Of a DNA stretch of 41,319 nt, positions 21,596 to 28,952 are shown in pieces. How positions within the stretch are numbered: the stretch's first letter is position 1; every line of letters begins with the position of its first letter. A model generated the notes under the pieces. That model did not search any database, was not told the origin of the DNA, and worked only from the letters and a program-made list of their open reading frames with translations. The stretch lies in IMG/VR virus record IMGVR_UViG_3300044742_000408, positions 1 to 41,319 of that record; one strand, written 5' to 3'. Source of the stretch: a virus. The position numbers and the translations under genes are program-made.

Positions 21596-21903
21596 GCGAG
21601 CCCCACTGCCGGCTTCTTACCGAAGATCCGATCATAGCCGTCGCGATAAGCCGGCGTCGCGACCTGCGGAGGACCGCTCAGCGCGGGCTCGCTCCGCGCT
21701 TCGTGCCGATAGAGAGTCTCGACGTTATGCCACTCGTCTTCCCCAGGAGTGAGCCTCACTAGCTCCGCACCCTCCGGGATCGGCCGCCCGTCGATCACAG
21801 GCGTCAACGTCCCTTGAGCGATACGCTCGCCCTTGCGCCGCTCTACGAGCCGCGTGTTCGGTCCGATCTCACCTCCAATTCGAACCTGATCTTTCTTGCT
21901 CAC
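21592..21903 (-). CDS. Conserved hypothetical protein, 103 aa, GTG start
   Basis: GTG follows GAAGGAGG and overlaps the upstream TGA. The product VSKKDQVRIGGEIGPNTRLV is followed by ERRKGERIAQGTLTPVIDGR and ELVRLTPGEDEWHNVETLYR, the order seen in short conserved phage proteins of unknown function. The C-terminus is proline- and glycine-rich. Confidence 0.6.
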   Translation of the reverse strand: MSKKDQVRIGGEIGPNTRLVERRKGERIAQGTLTPVIDGRPIPEGAELVRLTPGEDEWHNVETLYRHEARSEPALSGPPQVATPAYRDGYDRIFGKKPAVGLA

Positions 21904-22235
21904 GTGCCCTCCTTCGGGGACATGTTCTCGGCAGCCCACCGTGCGTAAGGGTTCCTGATTCGTTCAACGCGCTTCTCTTTCGAAAGGTGCCGTTGGTAGT
22001 CCTCGACGTAGCCTCGAACGACTCGCATCTGCGCGGCTTCGGACGCAATGCGCTCGTAGTCCGCTTTGCCGACGATGACCACGTGCACGGCCGCCAGCGC
22101 CTCGGCGAGCTCTCTCGCCAGCTCCAGCCACGTGCGATCGTCACGCCAGATCTCGCCCAAACCGCTCAGTTTGAGACGGTTGCCGATCACTTGCCGCAAC
22201 GATCGCGCAAGAAAGCTGACCGCCGGATGGTTCAT
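21900..22235 (-). CDS. Hypothetical protein, 111 aa
   Basis: MNHPAVSFLARSLRQVIGNR is followed by a tryptophan-containing helix (WLELARELAEALAAVHVVIV) and a basic C-terminal helix. Both ends overlap neighbours by 4 bp, which fixes the start within a longer open frame. No family recognised. Confidence 0.6.
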   Translation of the reverse strand: MNHPAVSFLARSLRQVIGNRLKLSGLGEIWRDDRTWLELARELAEALAAVHVVIVGKADYERIASEAAQMRVVRGYVEDYQRHLSKEKRVERIRNPYARWAAENMSPKEGT

Positions 22236-22429
22236 CCGACCGTGAGCCCCTTCTCGAGGAGGGCACGGACGGCCGTCGTGAACGTGATCTCGACGCCGGT
22301 CTCCTTCCGAAGTTTCGCTTGATACTTCCGGATGCGCTCTTTGAGATCGAGGCTCATGCGGATCTGCGTTTGAACGGTTCTGTCCGACTGCTTCTTTTTC
22401 TTCACTCTCATCGAGGAGGCAGCATGCAC
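22232..22429 (-). CDS. Ribbon-helix-helix regulator
   Basis: VQTQIRMSLDLKERIRKYQA then LRKETGVEITFTTAVRALLE is a clear Arc/MetJ-like ribbon-helix-helix with a lysine-rich N-terminus (RVKKKKQSDR). The start may be ATG at 22429 or 22411 (MRVKKKK); neither has a strong ribosome site. Tandem TTGAC repeats lie just upstream and could be its own operator. Confidence 0.7.
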   Translation of the reverse strand: MHAASSMRVKKKKQSDRTVQTQIRMSLDLKERIRKYQAKLRKETGVEITFTTAVRALLEKGLTVG

Positions 22430-22433
22430 CTAG

Positions 22434-22460
22434 CGTCAACCGCTGTCAACTGCTGTCACT
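22434..22460. repeat. Three 10-bp tandem repeats, operator-like
   Basis: GTCAACCGCT, GTCAACTGCT and GTCACT follow each other with a 10-bp period, one helical turn, upstream of an RHH gene. The reverse complement contains TTGACAGCGGTTGACG, also present with two changes at 20945-20960. Helical phasing suits cooperative binding of RHH dimers. Confidence 0.5.
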
Positions 22461-22472
22461 CGCGCGGCACGA

Positions 22473-22607
22473 CTATTCCCAGATCAGATCGAGGGCGCGC
22501 CCACCGAGCCAGTCGAATACGAACGATCGAACCGAGTAACCAGGCCTGTCGTACTTCCTCGCCTGGCGCATGCACCACCAGTGAAAGTCGAGTATCAACC
22601 GCTTCAA
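22473..22607 (-). CDS. Possible small protein, 44 aa, TTG start
   Basis: A TTG overlaps the TGA of the upstream RHH-like gene (TTGA), the same junction as at 13824. The product LKRLILDFHWWCMRQARKYD then RPGYSVRSFVFDWLGGRALD is aromatic and basic. No strong ribosome site is seen, so expression would rely on coupling. Confidence 0.4.
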   Translation of the reverse strand: MKRLILDFHWWCMRQARKYDRPGYSVRSFVFDWLGGRALDLIWE

Positions 22608-22828
22608 GCTGCTCGACCGCCCGCTTCGGGGCGAGCCGCCCGATGCTGACGTCGAGTCGGTCTGTCGTTGAGCGTCGCCTCCGAGATCATCGCGCGCACG
22701 ACAGCGCTAACGCTGGGCTCGATACCTGTAAGCCGCTTCACCTCGCGTTGGCGTTTCAAGATCTTGGCGTAAAGCGGCTTGCTAACGCGCGTGGCGACCA
22801 TGACGTCGACTTCGTTCTCTGCGGCCAT
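22604..22828 (-). CDS. Ribbon-helix-helix-like protein, 74 aa
   Basis: MAAENEVDVMVATRVSKPLY has the strand of an RHH fold, followed by a long helix (AKILKRQREVKRLTG) and SVSAVVRAMISEATL. The C-terminus is basic. As first gene of its operon beside a divergent promoter, it is a candidate repressor of both this operon and the VapE-led block. Confidence 0.6.
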   Translation of the reverse strand: MAAENEVDVMVATRVSKPLYAKILKRQREVKRLTGIEPSVSAVVRAMISEATLNDRPTRRQHRAARPEAGGRAA

Positions 22829-22938
22829 GGGATAGAGGGTGTAGCAGATGTTTACAGATGAAACAAGTCTCTTGACGGCGCCGCGGGCGCGGGTTTAGGC
22901 TCGCCCTTCCCCGTCGAAACGTCGAAAGGTGCTGAGCA
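22829..22938. promoter_or_regulatory. Divergent control region of RHH and VapE operons
   Basis: Rightward, TTGACG starts in CTCTTGACGGCG and TTTAGG/TAGGCT follows at 16-18 bp, near the TTG start of the VapE-like gene. Leftward, TTGTTT and TACACC are 17 bp apart. The direct repeat CAGATG-TTTA-CAGATG (about 22847-22862) lies over the leftward promoter and could bind the RHH-like protein encoded next to it. Confidence 0.45.
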
Positions 22939-24192
22939 TTGGCGAAGGCTTCATGGGACTCGTGTCTACTGAAGAACAAGCAGGGCGCTTACCTGCCGTG
23001 CCTCAACAATGCCGTAGCGATTCTGACGCACAGAAAGGAGTGGTACAACATCATCGCGTTCGACGCCTTCGCCGGCGTCGTCGTGAAGAGGCGGAAGCCG
23101 CCCTGGTGCGAAGACACGGTCCCGGAGATAGACGACGTAGGCGACTGGACGCGCGAGGATTCGCTCCGCACCGCCGTCTGGATCACGCGCGAATACAACT
23201 GCCCCGTACACACTAGCGTCGTCGACGAGGCGGTGCAGGTCGTCGCCGATCGTTGGATCGTGCATCCCGTGCGCGACTGGCTCAACGAGCTCCGATGGGA
23301 TCGCAAAACCAGAATCGACGACTTTCTCGTCCGAACAGCCCGCGCCGAAGACTCACCCTACGTGCGCGCGGTCACGAGGAGTTTTTTCCTCTCCGCCGTA
23401 GCGCGCATCCTCAAGCCTGGCGAGAAAGTCGACACGATGCTCATCCTCGAAGGCGAGCAGGGCATCGGCAAGTCGACGCTCTTTCGCATTCTGGCATCGG
23501 ACCCGTGGTTTCTCGATACGTCGTTCACGCCGGGCACGAAGGACGGCTACCAGGCTCTTCGACGGAAGTGGATCATCGAGTGGGGTGAGCTCGACGGGCT
23601 CAACCGCACCGAGCTCTCGCGCGTGAAGCAGTTCATGTCGTCGGTGAAAGACAGCTACAGGCCCTCCTACGGCAAGGCGACCATCGACTTTCTTAGGCAG
23701 TGCGTGTTCGCCGGAACGGTGAACCCCGACGGCAGCGGCTACCTCATCGACCCGACCGGCGCGCGTCGCTTTTGGCCGGTAACCGTCGGCAGGATCAACC
23801 TCAAGCAAGTGCGCGACGAACGCACCCAATTGTGGGCCGAGGCCGTCTACCGCTACCGCAAGGTCGAACCCTGGCACCTGCGTGATCCGAAGCTCCTCAA
23901 GGCGGCGGCTGCCGAGGCCGAAGATCGCCGCATCGAAGATCCGTGGGAGCCCGTCGTCCGGAAGTGGCTCGGCAAGAACGAGCGCACCCTAAAGGGCGTG
24001 ACGACGACCGAGCTGTTGAAGAGAGCGGTCGACAAGGCCGTCGATCAACAGAACCGCAGCGACCAAACACGCATGGGCCAAGTTCTACGAACGCTCGGAT
24101 GGACCATCGTGCGCCGCGGCACCGATGACATGCGCCGTTACTTCCCAGAATCCAACCTCCAACCCTCCAACCGAAAAACGAGTTCTAATTAG
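22939..24192 (+). CDS. VapE-like primase/helicase ATPase
   Basis: The 417-residue protein matches the virulence-associated E family: LCNN-like start (YLPCLNNAVAILTHRKEWYN), HPVRDWLNELRWDRKTRID, Walker A EGEQGIGKST (171-180), Walker B-like WIIEWGELDGL (211-221), KQFMSSVKDSYRPSYGK and FAGTVNPDGSGYLIDPTGAR then RFWPV, the usual order. In phages and satellites these are SF3-like replication initiator/helicases. The TTG start follows AAAGGTG and gives a complete N-terminus. The last codons form one arm of a large inverted repeat extending past the gene, as at an origin. Confidence 0.88.
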   Translation: MAKASWDSCLLKNKQGAYLPCLNNAVAILTHRKEWYNIIAFDAFAGVVVKRRKPPWCEDTVPEIDDVGDWTREDSLRTAVWITREYNCPVHTSVVDEAVQVVADRWIVHPVRDWLNELRWDRKTRIDDFLVRTARAEDSPYVRAVTRSFFLSAVARILKPGEKVDTMLILEGEQGIGKSTLFRILASDPWFLDTSFTPGTKDGYQALRRKWIIEWGELDGLNRTELSRVKQFMSSVKDSYRPSYGKATIDFLRQCVFAGTVNPDGSGYLIDPTGARRFWPVTVGRINLKQVRDERTQLWAEAVYRYRKVEPWHLRDPKLLKAAAAEAEDRRIEDPWEPVVRKWLGKNERTLKGVTTTELLKRAVDKAVDQQNRSDQTRMGQVLRTLGWTIVRRGTDDMRRYFPESNLQPSNRKTSSN

Positions 24193-24268
24193 TATGGATA
24201 ATGACCATACATCTATGGCATACCCCGTATTCTACGGGGGGTATCGAAACCCGTTTTTCGGTTGGAGG
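24164..24268. repeat. Nested inverted-repeat structure, possible origin
   Basis: A perfect 17-bp inverted repeat (24164-24180 and 24252-24268; CCTCCAACCGAAAAACG and its complement) encloses two smaller hairpins: GTATGG-ATAATGA-CCATAC (24192-24210) and CCCCGTA-TTC-TACGGGG (24223-24239). The left arm is the end of the VapE-like gene; the right arm lies just before the next gene. No T tract follows, so it is not an ordinary terminator. Position after a replication initiator and an AT-rich centre suggest an origin or a structured leader. Confidence 0.6.
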
Positions 24269-24292
24269 AGTTGGAGGTAAGCGTTTTTCTCG

Positions 24293-24691
24293 ATGTTTTT
24301 TGATGATCCGCCGCCAACCACCGCCAACGTGATCCGCATGAGTTACGACGTCGAAGAGCTGAGATCGGGCATCGTCGACCTGTTCGACGGCGCGAACGAC
24401 CTCCCCGCCATGCCCGGACGCACCGGGCGAGGGCGCGGGCACTTCGAGATCGGCGAGCTCCAACGGGCATCCACTTGGCGCGACCGGGCGCCTACCGACA
24501 GAGAGCTCCTCGTTGAGATACGTGAGACGAAACGCCTCCGATCGAAGCCTGCCGCTCCGGTGAAGTCAGATCGCCCCCTGTGGCGTCGCATCGCGGATGC
24601 GCTGGCCTCGCACGGGTTCCAGGTCTGCAAGCTATGCGGCGCGCGGTCCCCCACCCACCGCTGCCCTGTCGGGGAAAGGAAGCCAGCATGA
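24293..24691 (+). CDS. Hypothetical protein with C-terminal zinc motif, 132 aa
   Basis: MFFDDPPPTTANVIRMSYDV begins a mostly polar protein; the C-terminus CKLCGARSPTHRCP could bind zinc. A purine-rich GGAGGAGTTGGAGG lies too far upstream for normal initiation at this ATG; the internal ATG at 24338 is an alternative. The stop overlaps the next ATG. No family recognised. Confidence 0.55.
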   Translation: MFFDDPPPTTANVIRMSYDVEELRSGIVDLFDGANDLPAMPGRTGRGRGHFEIGELQRASTWRDRAPTDRELLVEIRETKRLRSKPAAPVKSDRPLWRRIADALASHGFQVCKLCGARSPTHRCPVGERKPA

Positions 24692-25866
24692 AGATACAGC
24701 CAACCGCCTCACGAACGGGCTTGCTCCTCGCCTGCCCGCGCCCGTTTTCTGAAGAAGTCGACGCCGAATCCGATCTGCCGCAAGAACCCGCCCGCTACGG
24801 GAGCGCGTTCCACCAAGTGCTCGCCGCGTGCCTTCGATCGAAGCCGAAGGCGCTGCTCGAGAAAAACGCCTCCCGGTACGCGCGAGAGATCGACATCGCA
24901 GCCAAAGAATACGAAGTCAGGGGCGCAGCCGTAGAGCTCGCGGGCCACGTGAAGTCCTCCGTGAAAGTCCTCCGCAACTGGCTCGAACGGGAGAAGCTAG
25001 AGACCGTTGCCGTCGAGGTCGCCTACGCCGTTGCCCCCGGCATCGACAACTGGACCGTTCGCGAGGCCTTGCCGCACGACGAGGATCACCACTACGACGT
25101 CGACGAGGGCGAGGTGCCGGGCACGATCGACCTCATCGCCCGCGACGCCAATCGGCGGCGCCTGGTCGTCATCGACCACAAGACGGGCTGGGAGGACGAG
25201 GGCTTCGCTCGGCCGTCGACCATTCCGCAGATGCGCACCCTAGGGCTCGTAGCGGCGGCCGAGGTACCGCTCGGCACAGAGCTCGGCATCTTCCACGCCG
25301 ACCGGCAGGGGCTCCCGGCGATCTACGCCGAACCCTACGAGCGCGAGGACCAGCGGGGCCACGTGGCGTCCCTCCGGCGCGCCCTCGAGATGGTCGGGAG
25401 CGGTTTCATGCGCACCGGCCCCGAGTGCACCTACTGCCCCGTTCGAAACACCTGCCCGGCGAAGAAAGCCGAGATCATCTCCGAGGGCACAACGGCCTTG
25501 GTCCAAGCCAGCGTGACACTCGCCGCCGAGCCTATCGACCCGGCCAAGTTCGGCATCCTCGCCGCGCCCGAGAACGGGGTGACGGTGGAGGATCGTGCCG
25601 GCGCGCTCTACGACCTCTTGAAGAAGCTCCGCGCGCTCGACAAGGCCGGCAGCGAGGAGATCAAGCGGCTCGTCCGCGGAGGGGCGGCCATCGAGACCCG
25701 CGATGGGAAAGTCTTGGCGCTGCGCAAAGACTCATACGAGACGCTCTCCAAGAAGAGCATCATCGACGCACTCGGGAAAGTCGCCGGCGAGAAAGAGATC
25801 GCACGGCTCCGAAAGAAGGGCGCGATGCGCGAGACCACGCGCGAAACGCTCATCGGGGAGAAGTAG
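24688..25866 (+). CDS. Cas4/RecB-like PD-(D/E)XK nuclease with 4Fe-4S
   Basis: The 392-residue protein has H42 (GSAFHQVL), a nuclease core GTIDLIARD (D148) and VVIDHKTG (D163, K165), then CTYCPVRNTCPAK. Cysteines 16, 247, 250 and 256 have the arrangement that holds a 4Fe-4S cluster in Cas4/AddB nucleases. It would act as a DNA exonuclease, probably producing single strands for recombination with the Sak4-like ATPase further right. The C-terminal 130 residues are an additional helical region. Start overlaps the upstream TGA. Confidence 0.85.
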   Translation: MKIQPTASRTGLLLACPRPFSEEVDAESDLPQEPARYGSAFHQVLAACLRSKPKALLEKNASRYAREIDIAAKEYEVRGAAVELAGHVKSSVKVLRNWLEREKLETVAVEVAYAVAPGIDNWTVREALPHDEDHHYDVDEGEVPGTIDLIARDANRRRLVVIDHKTGWEDEGFARPSTIPQMRTLGLVAAAEVPLGTELGIFHADRQGLPAIYAEPYEREDQRGHVASLRRALEMVGSGFMRTGPECTYCPVRNTCPAKKAEIISEGTTALVQASVTLAAEPIDPAKFGILAAPENGVTVEDRAGALYDLLKKLRALDKAGSEEIKRLVRGGAAIETRDGKVLALRKDSYETLSKKSIIDALGKVAGEKEIARLRKKGAMRETTRETLIGEK

Positions 25867-26043
25867 ATGGGCGATCTATCGAGTCTCCAAGAATTCGCCG
25901 ACAACTTGCGCGGCGACGACTACCGCCAGAAGTGCCTCGAGCTCGGAGACTACCTCGACAACGTCGACGGGTTCTTCAGCGTGCTCCGCTGGCTGTACGG
26001 ACCGCAGGTCGGCGAAGGGAAAGTGCGGGGCCCGCTTCGATGA
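25867..26043 (+). CDS. Small acidic protein, 58 aa
   Basis: The ATG follows the nuclease TAG directly. MGDLSSLQEFADNLRGDDYR continues QKCLELGDYLDNVDGFFSVL then RWLYGPQ, a helical acidic protein. The stop overlaps the next ATG (ATGA). Unrecognised; too short and in another frame for easy detection, but packing supports it. Confidence 0.55.
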   Translation: MGDLSSLQEFADNLRGDDYRQKCLELGDYLDNVDGFFSVLRWLYGPQVGEGKVRGPLR

Positions 26044-26270
26044 CGCTTCACATCCCCACCTGGTACCTCGCGATGATAGTTCCAGCGCTGGCGCACTACA
26101 TGTTCAATCTCATCAGAGCCGCTAGGCAAAGCACGCTGACAGGACCCGACCAGATGCGCGCCGCCTTCATGCTCGGATTGCTCGTCGCTGGGATACAATC
26201 GGGGCTGCTCTGGCCGCTCTACCTAGGCGCCGTCGCCGTAGGCTACATCACGGCATGGTTAAGGAGATGA
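26040..26270 (+). CDS. Two-span membrane protein, 76 aa
   Basis: MTLHIPTWYLAMIVPALAHY contains the first hydrophobic helix, and AAFMLGLLVAGIQSGLLWPL then YLGAVAVGYITAWLRR a longer one or two, separated by a polar loop with positive charges. Small size and position inside an early operon suit an early membrane-active protein or holin-like protein, without a recognised family. Confidence 0.55.
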   Translation: MTLHIPTWYLAMIVPALAHYMFNLIRAARQSTLTGPDQMRAAFMLGLLVAGIQSGLLWPLYLGAVAVGYITAWLRR

Positions 26271-26272
26271 CG

Positions 26273-27082
26273 ATGAACGCTGAGAAACACGAAGCAGCGA
26301 TGGCCGCCCTGGGCGAATTGATTCAAAGCGAGCTCGCCGGCCAGGACCGCGCCCGCTTCGCAACCGTGCAACGCCTCGCTCGCCTCGGACAGATGCTCCA
26401 GATCGAGCATCGCCCGAAACCCGAAGACGCGGACATGGACGAAGACGGAGAAGGGCCGTTTGGCGACTACAACGTGGGCGACGACATGATGGCAGGGCCA
26501 CCACGGCTACGGCGCGCCCGTCGAGCCCCGATGGGCTTCGGCGACGATCGCCAGCAGATAGTCCGAGAGATCTTGGCCATGTTCACGCCGTTCATCGAAG
26601 ATCAGCGGCGGCAACTAGACGCCCAGCGGCGATCGGCGGTAGCGGCCGAACTCGCGAACCTGTTCGACGCGCAAGGCAAAACACGCGACTCAGCAGTAAA
26701 AGGACTGATTCAAAAACGGATCGATGAGATCCTCGTACCCAAAGGAGATGAAGATGGCTTTTCAATGGTTCCTGCCGTCAATGTACGGCGACATCAAGTT
26801 GGACAAGATCTCGAACGAATCGACGCGGGTGACGCTCGTGGGCCTGTCGCCGACGGAGCAGGAGGCGGTCCGGGCCCTCTTCACGCGGGCGTCGCACCCG
26901 ACGGCGCTCCAGGCGTTGTGGGCCCCGGCGAGCAAGCTCAAGGGGATCGACCTGAGCGCCTTGAAGGAGCAGACGGTCGACCTCGACGCGCCGATTACGA
27001 AGGTCCAGGACTTCTTGCAGAAGAAGCTCAAGCCGCACCGCAAGCAGATCTCGGCGGTCCGTTTCACGAGCGGCAAGATTGA
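26273..27082 (+). CDS. Hypothetical protein with anomalous 3' extension
   Basis: AAGGAG lies 6 bases before this ATG. The first 160 residues look genuine (MNAEKHEAAMAALGELIQSE; RQQIVREILAMFTPFIEDQR), helical and acidic in the middle. After residue 160 the frame runs 330 bp through the next gene and gives low-complexity Gly/Pro/Arg sequence (DGAGGGPGPLHAGVAPDG), typical of an out-of-phase reading. The true protein may end near 26755 after a lost stop or frameshift. No family recognised. Confidence 0.5.
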   Translation: MNAEKHEAAMAALGELIQSELAGQDRARFATVQRLARLGQMLQIEHRPKPEDADMDEDGEGPFGDYNVGDDMMAGPPRLRRARRAPMGFGDDRQQIVREILAMFTPFIEDQRRQLDAQRRSAVAAELANLFDAQGKTRDSAVKGLIQKRIDEILVPKGDEDGFSMVPAVNVRRHQVGQDLERIDAGDARGPVADGAGGGPGPLHAGVAPDGAPGVVGPGEQAQGDRPERLEGADGRPRRADYEGPGLLAEEAQAAPQADLGGPFHERQD

Positions 27083-27533
27083 GCAGATCACGGAAGCGAC
27101 TCTGAAGACAATCGACGCCCCGGCGGCGAAGGAGTCGAAGGCGCCCGTGCCGGTGGCGGCCGTCACGGTGGCCCAGCCTGTGCTCGGCTGCCCAGCTCCG
27201 AACTTCGACGATGTCGAAGTCAGAGCGACGCGCGTCTTGAAGGCGTTCCTCACGCCCGAGCAGATCGAGGACTTCGAACGCCGGCAGCAGTTCGTCGCAG
27301 TCGGCGCCGACACTGGCCATCGATACCTCTTGAGCTCCCGGAACTCGAGGCATGCCCTCGAGAGCGCGAGCTACCGGTCGCTCTATGACATGGACGAGCG
27401 CTTGGCCCTCTGCGTTCACGACTGGGAGGTACCGGCGGCGGAAGAGCTCCTTGCGCTCTACACGCACGTGTCGCTCCCAGGCCTCGAGCGCTACGTCCGA
27501 TCGATTCCGGACCGCGACGGCTTGCTCCAGTAG
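26754..27533 (+). CDS. Conserved hypothetical protein, 259 aa
   Basis: AAAGGAG precedes the ATG. MAFQWFLPSMYGDIKLDKIS resembles the N-terminus of conserved proteins beginning FLPxxxGDIxL, with STRVTLVGLSPTEQEAVRAL; the remainder includes YGDIKL-type beta and helical parts and a C-terminal domain ending CVHDWEVPAAEELLALYTHV. Function unknown. The 5' third overlaps the preceding long frame in another phase. Confidence 0.65.
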   Translation: MAFQWFLPSMYGDIKLDKISNESTRVTLVGLSPTEQEAVRALFTRASHPTALQALWAPASKLKGIDLSALKEQTVDLDAPITKVQDFLQKKLKPHRKQISAVRFTSGKIEQITEATLKTIDAPAAKESKAPVPVAAVTVAQPVLGCPAPNFDDVEVRATRVLKAFLTPEQIEDFERRQQFVAVGADTGHRYLLSSRNSRHALESASYRSLYDMDERLALCVHDWEVPAAEELLALYTHVSLPGLERYVRSIPDRDGLLQ

Positions 27534-27537
27534 GTTG

Positions 27538-27846
27538 ATGGCGAAGTACCGGAAAAAACCGATCGTGGTTGAAGCCGAGCAGTGGTTTCCTGGGAAGTCA
27601 GTGAAGGGCGTGCAGGCCTTCGACGACCCCGACTCTCGCGTCCGGGACGCGCTCATGGATGCGCTCGTCCCGGGCGTCGATCCGGCGGACTACGGCATCT
27701 TGGATACCTTCGACGGTATCCGCATCGTAGTCGCCGGCGACTGGATCGTCGACTCTGAATACGGCGTTCAGAGCGTCGTCAAACCCGACTTGTTCCACGA
27801 CCTCTACGAGCCGCTGGACGCGCGGGTTCAAAGGGCGTGGCGATGA
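27538..27846 (+). CDS. Conserved phage protein MAKYRKKP type, 102 aa
   Basis: The N-terminus MAKYRKKPIVVEAEQWFPGK and the C-terminal DTFDGIRIVVAGDWIVDSE then VQSVVKPDLFHDLYEPL are the two halves of a very common phage protein family of unknown function with a beta-rich fold. It starts 4 bp after the previous stop and overlaps the next ATG. Confidence 0.75.
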   Translation: MAKYRKKPIVVEAEQWFPGKSVKGVQAFDDPDSRVRDALMDALVPGVDPADYGILDTFDGIRIVVAGDWIVDSEYGVQSVVKPDLFHDLYEPLDARVQRAWR

Positions 27847-28307
27847 CCGTCTACTCGTGCCCGGCTTGCACGCGCGCTGTGCAGACCGATCAAGAGAACT
27901 GCCTCCACTGCGGCCACCTGCTTAGCTCCGCCCTCGGCTTGGTAGCGGCGACGTCGGCTCACGCGCTCCCGCTCAGCGAAGAGGAGCGCCAGGTGGTGCT
28001 CATCGCTCTAGGGCACCTGGCCGCCGAGCGCCGCGGTTGGGACGACATGTTGAATCGCATCGCGCTGCGGATCGACAACGCGGTCGAGGGCCGCGCCGAG
28101 GCCTACGACAACTTCCGCTCGATGCACCTCGCGTCGATTCGACTCAATGAACGAGCATTCCAAGAGCTCCGGAACCTGCAAGCGATCGTGAATCGAGACG
28201 GTGGTCAAGGCAGCGTAGAGGACGCCATCGCCGAGGTGCACCGGGTGTGCGCCAAGCTCGAAGAGCTCGAAAGAGATCTCACACCCGTCGAAAGGAAACC
28301 CAAGTGA
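27843..28307 (+). CDS. Zinc-ribbon protein with helical body, 154 aa
   Basis: MTVYSCPACTRAVQTDQENC then LHCGH is a zinc ribbon (Cys 6, 9, 20, 23). The rest is helical (VVLIALGHLAAERRGWDDML; AFQELRNLQAIVNRD). The ATG overlaps the preceding TGA. A GTG six bases upstream is an alternative start. Function unknown. Confidence 0.6.
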   Translation: MTVYSCPACTRAVQTDQENCLHCGHLLSSALGLVAATSAHALPLSEEERQVVLIALGHLAAERRGWDDMLNRIALRIDNAVEGRAEAYDNFRSMHLASIRLNERAFQELRNLQAIVNRDGGQGSVEDAIAEVHRVCAKLEELERDLTPVERKPK

Positions 28308-28525
28308 ACGAACCCGAACTGGAAGTCGAAGAGCAAGAGGAGACCGTCATCATCGCCGGCGACAACTACGGAACGCTTCGCGTCGTCGAGACGAGCGAGC
28401 CCTATGACCCGGACGCGCTGGACGGCGGCGAGATCTCCGTGGAGGAGATGAAGAAGTTTCTCGGGACGGTCAAGGGGTACAGGCCGCCTTACGGCAAGAA
28501 TGGGAAGTCGGATGCCGCTCGTTAG
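28304..28525 (+). CDS. Small acidic protein, 73 aa, GTG start
   Basis: GAAAGGA precedes a GTG overlapping the previous TGA. The product VNEPELEVEEQEETVIIAGD continues NYGTLRVVETSEPYDPDA and EEMKKFLGTVKGYRPPYG. Acidic N-terminus, basic end. No family recognised. Confidence 0.55.
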   Translation: MNEPELEVEEQEETVIIAGDNYGTLRVVETSEPYDPDALDGGEISVEEMKKFLGTVKGYRPPYGKNGKSDAAR

Positions 28526-28952
28526 AGTTCAGACGCACGCGGAGAGCGGCGTCGAGCTCCTACACCTCATCGAGCATCTGCCCTACCACTTGGCGAACGC
28601 CGTGGAGATCATCTGGGGGCGCTACGTCGAACCGGACTCGGCCGACTTCCCCCACGGCACCGTTCAACAGAAGCTCGCCTACGCCGTGCTGCGGGAAGCG
28701 CAAGAGCACGTCGAGGCCGAGGCGCGGCGACGAGAGTTCTTCGAGCTCGACGACGATCCGCGGCCAAAGACCGACGTGGTGTGGCGGTCGCTCGCACGGC
28801 AAGTCATCGTCGCAGAGGGATTCAACACTGTGCTCGCCGAATTCTTGGAGTGCCTACTCCGCGGCGAGCTCACCGAAGCCGGCGCTCTACTCGAGCGCGA
28901 GATCCTCAACCCGACCGCAACCGACCGTGAAGAAGGAGAAACAACCCAATGA
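28512..28952 (+). CDS. Hypothetical protein, 146 aa
   Basis: MPLVRVQTHAESGVELLHLI then EHLPYHLANAVEIIWGRYVE is followed by helices (AYAVLREAQEHVEAEARRRE). An ATG at 28500 is a possible earlier start. It overlaps the preceding gene by 14 bp and the next by 4 bp. No family recognised. Confidence 0.55.
   Translation: MPLVRVQTHAESGVELLHLIEHLPYHLANAVEIIWGRYVEPDSADFPHGTVQQKLAYAVLREAQEHVEAEARRREFFELDDDPRPKTDVVWRSLARQVIVAEGFNTVLAEFLECLLRGELTEAGALLEREILNPTATDREEGETTQ

Noticed and set aside
24223-24239. CCCCGTA-TTC-TACGGGG as intrinsic terminator of the VapE-like gene
   Set aside because: It is followed by GGTATCGAAACC, with no T tract; it fits better as part of the nested inverted-repeat structure.
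24828-26270. 480-codon frame overlapping the nuclease gene
   Set aside because: Arg-rich out-of-phase reading of the PD-(D/E)XK gene; only the final 76 codons (26040-26270) form a real membrane protein.
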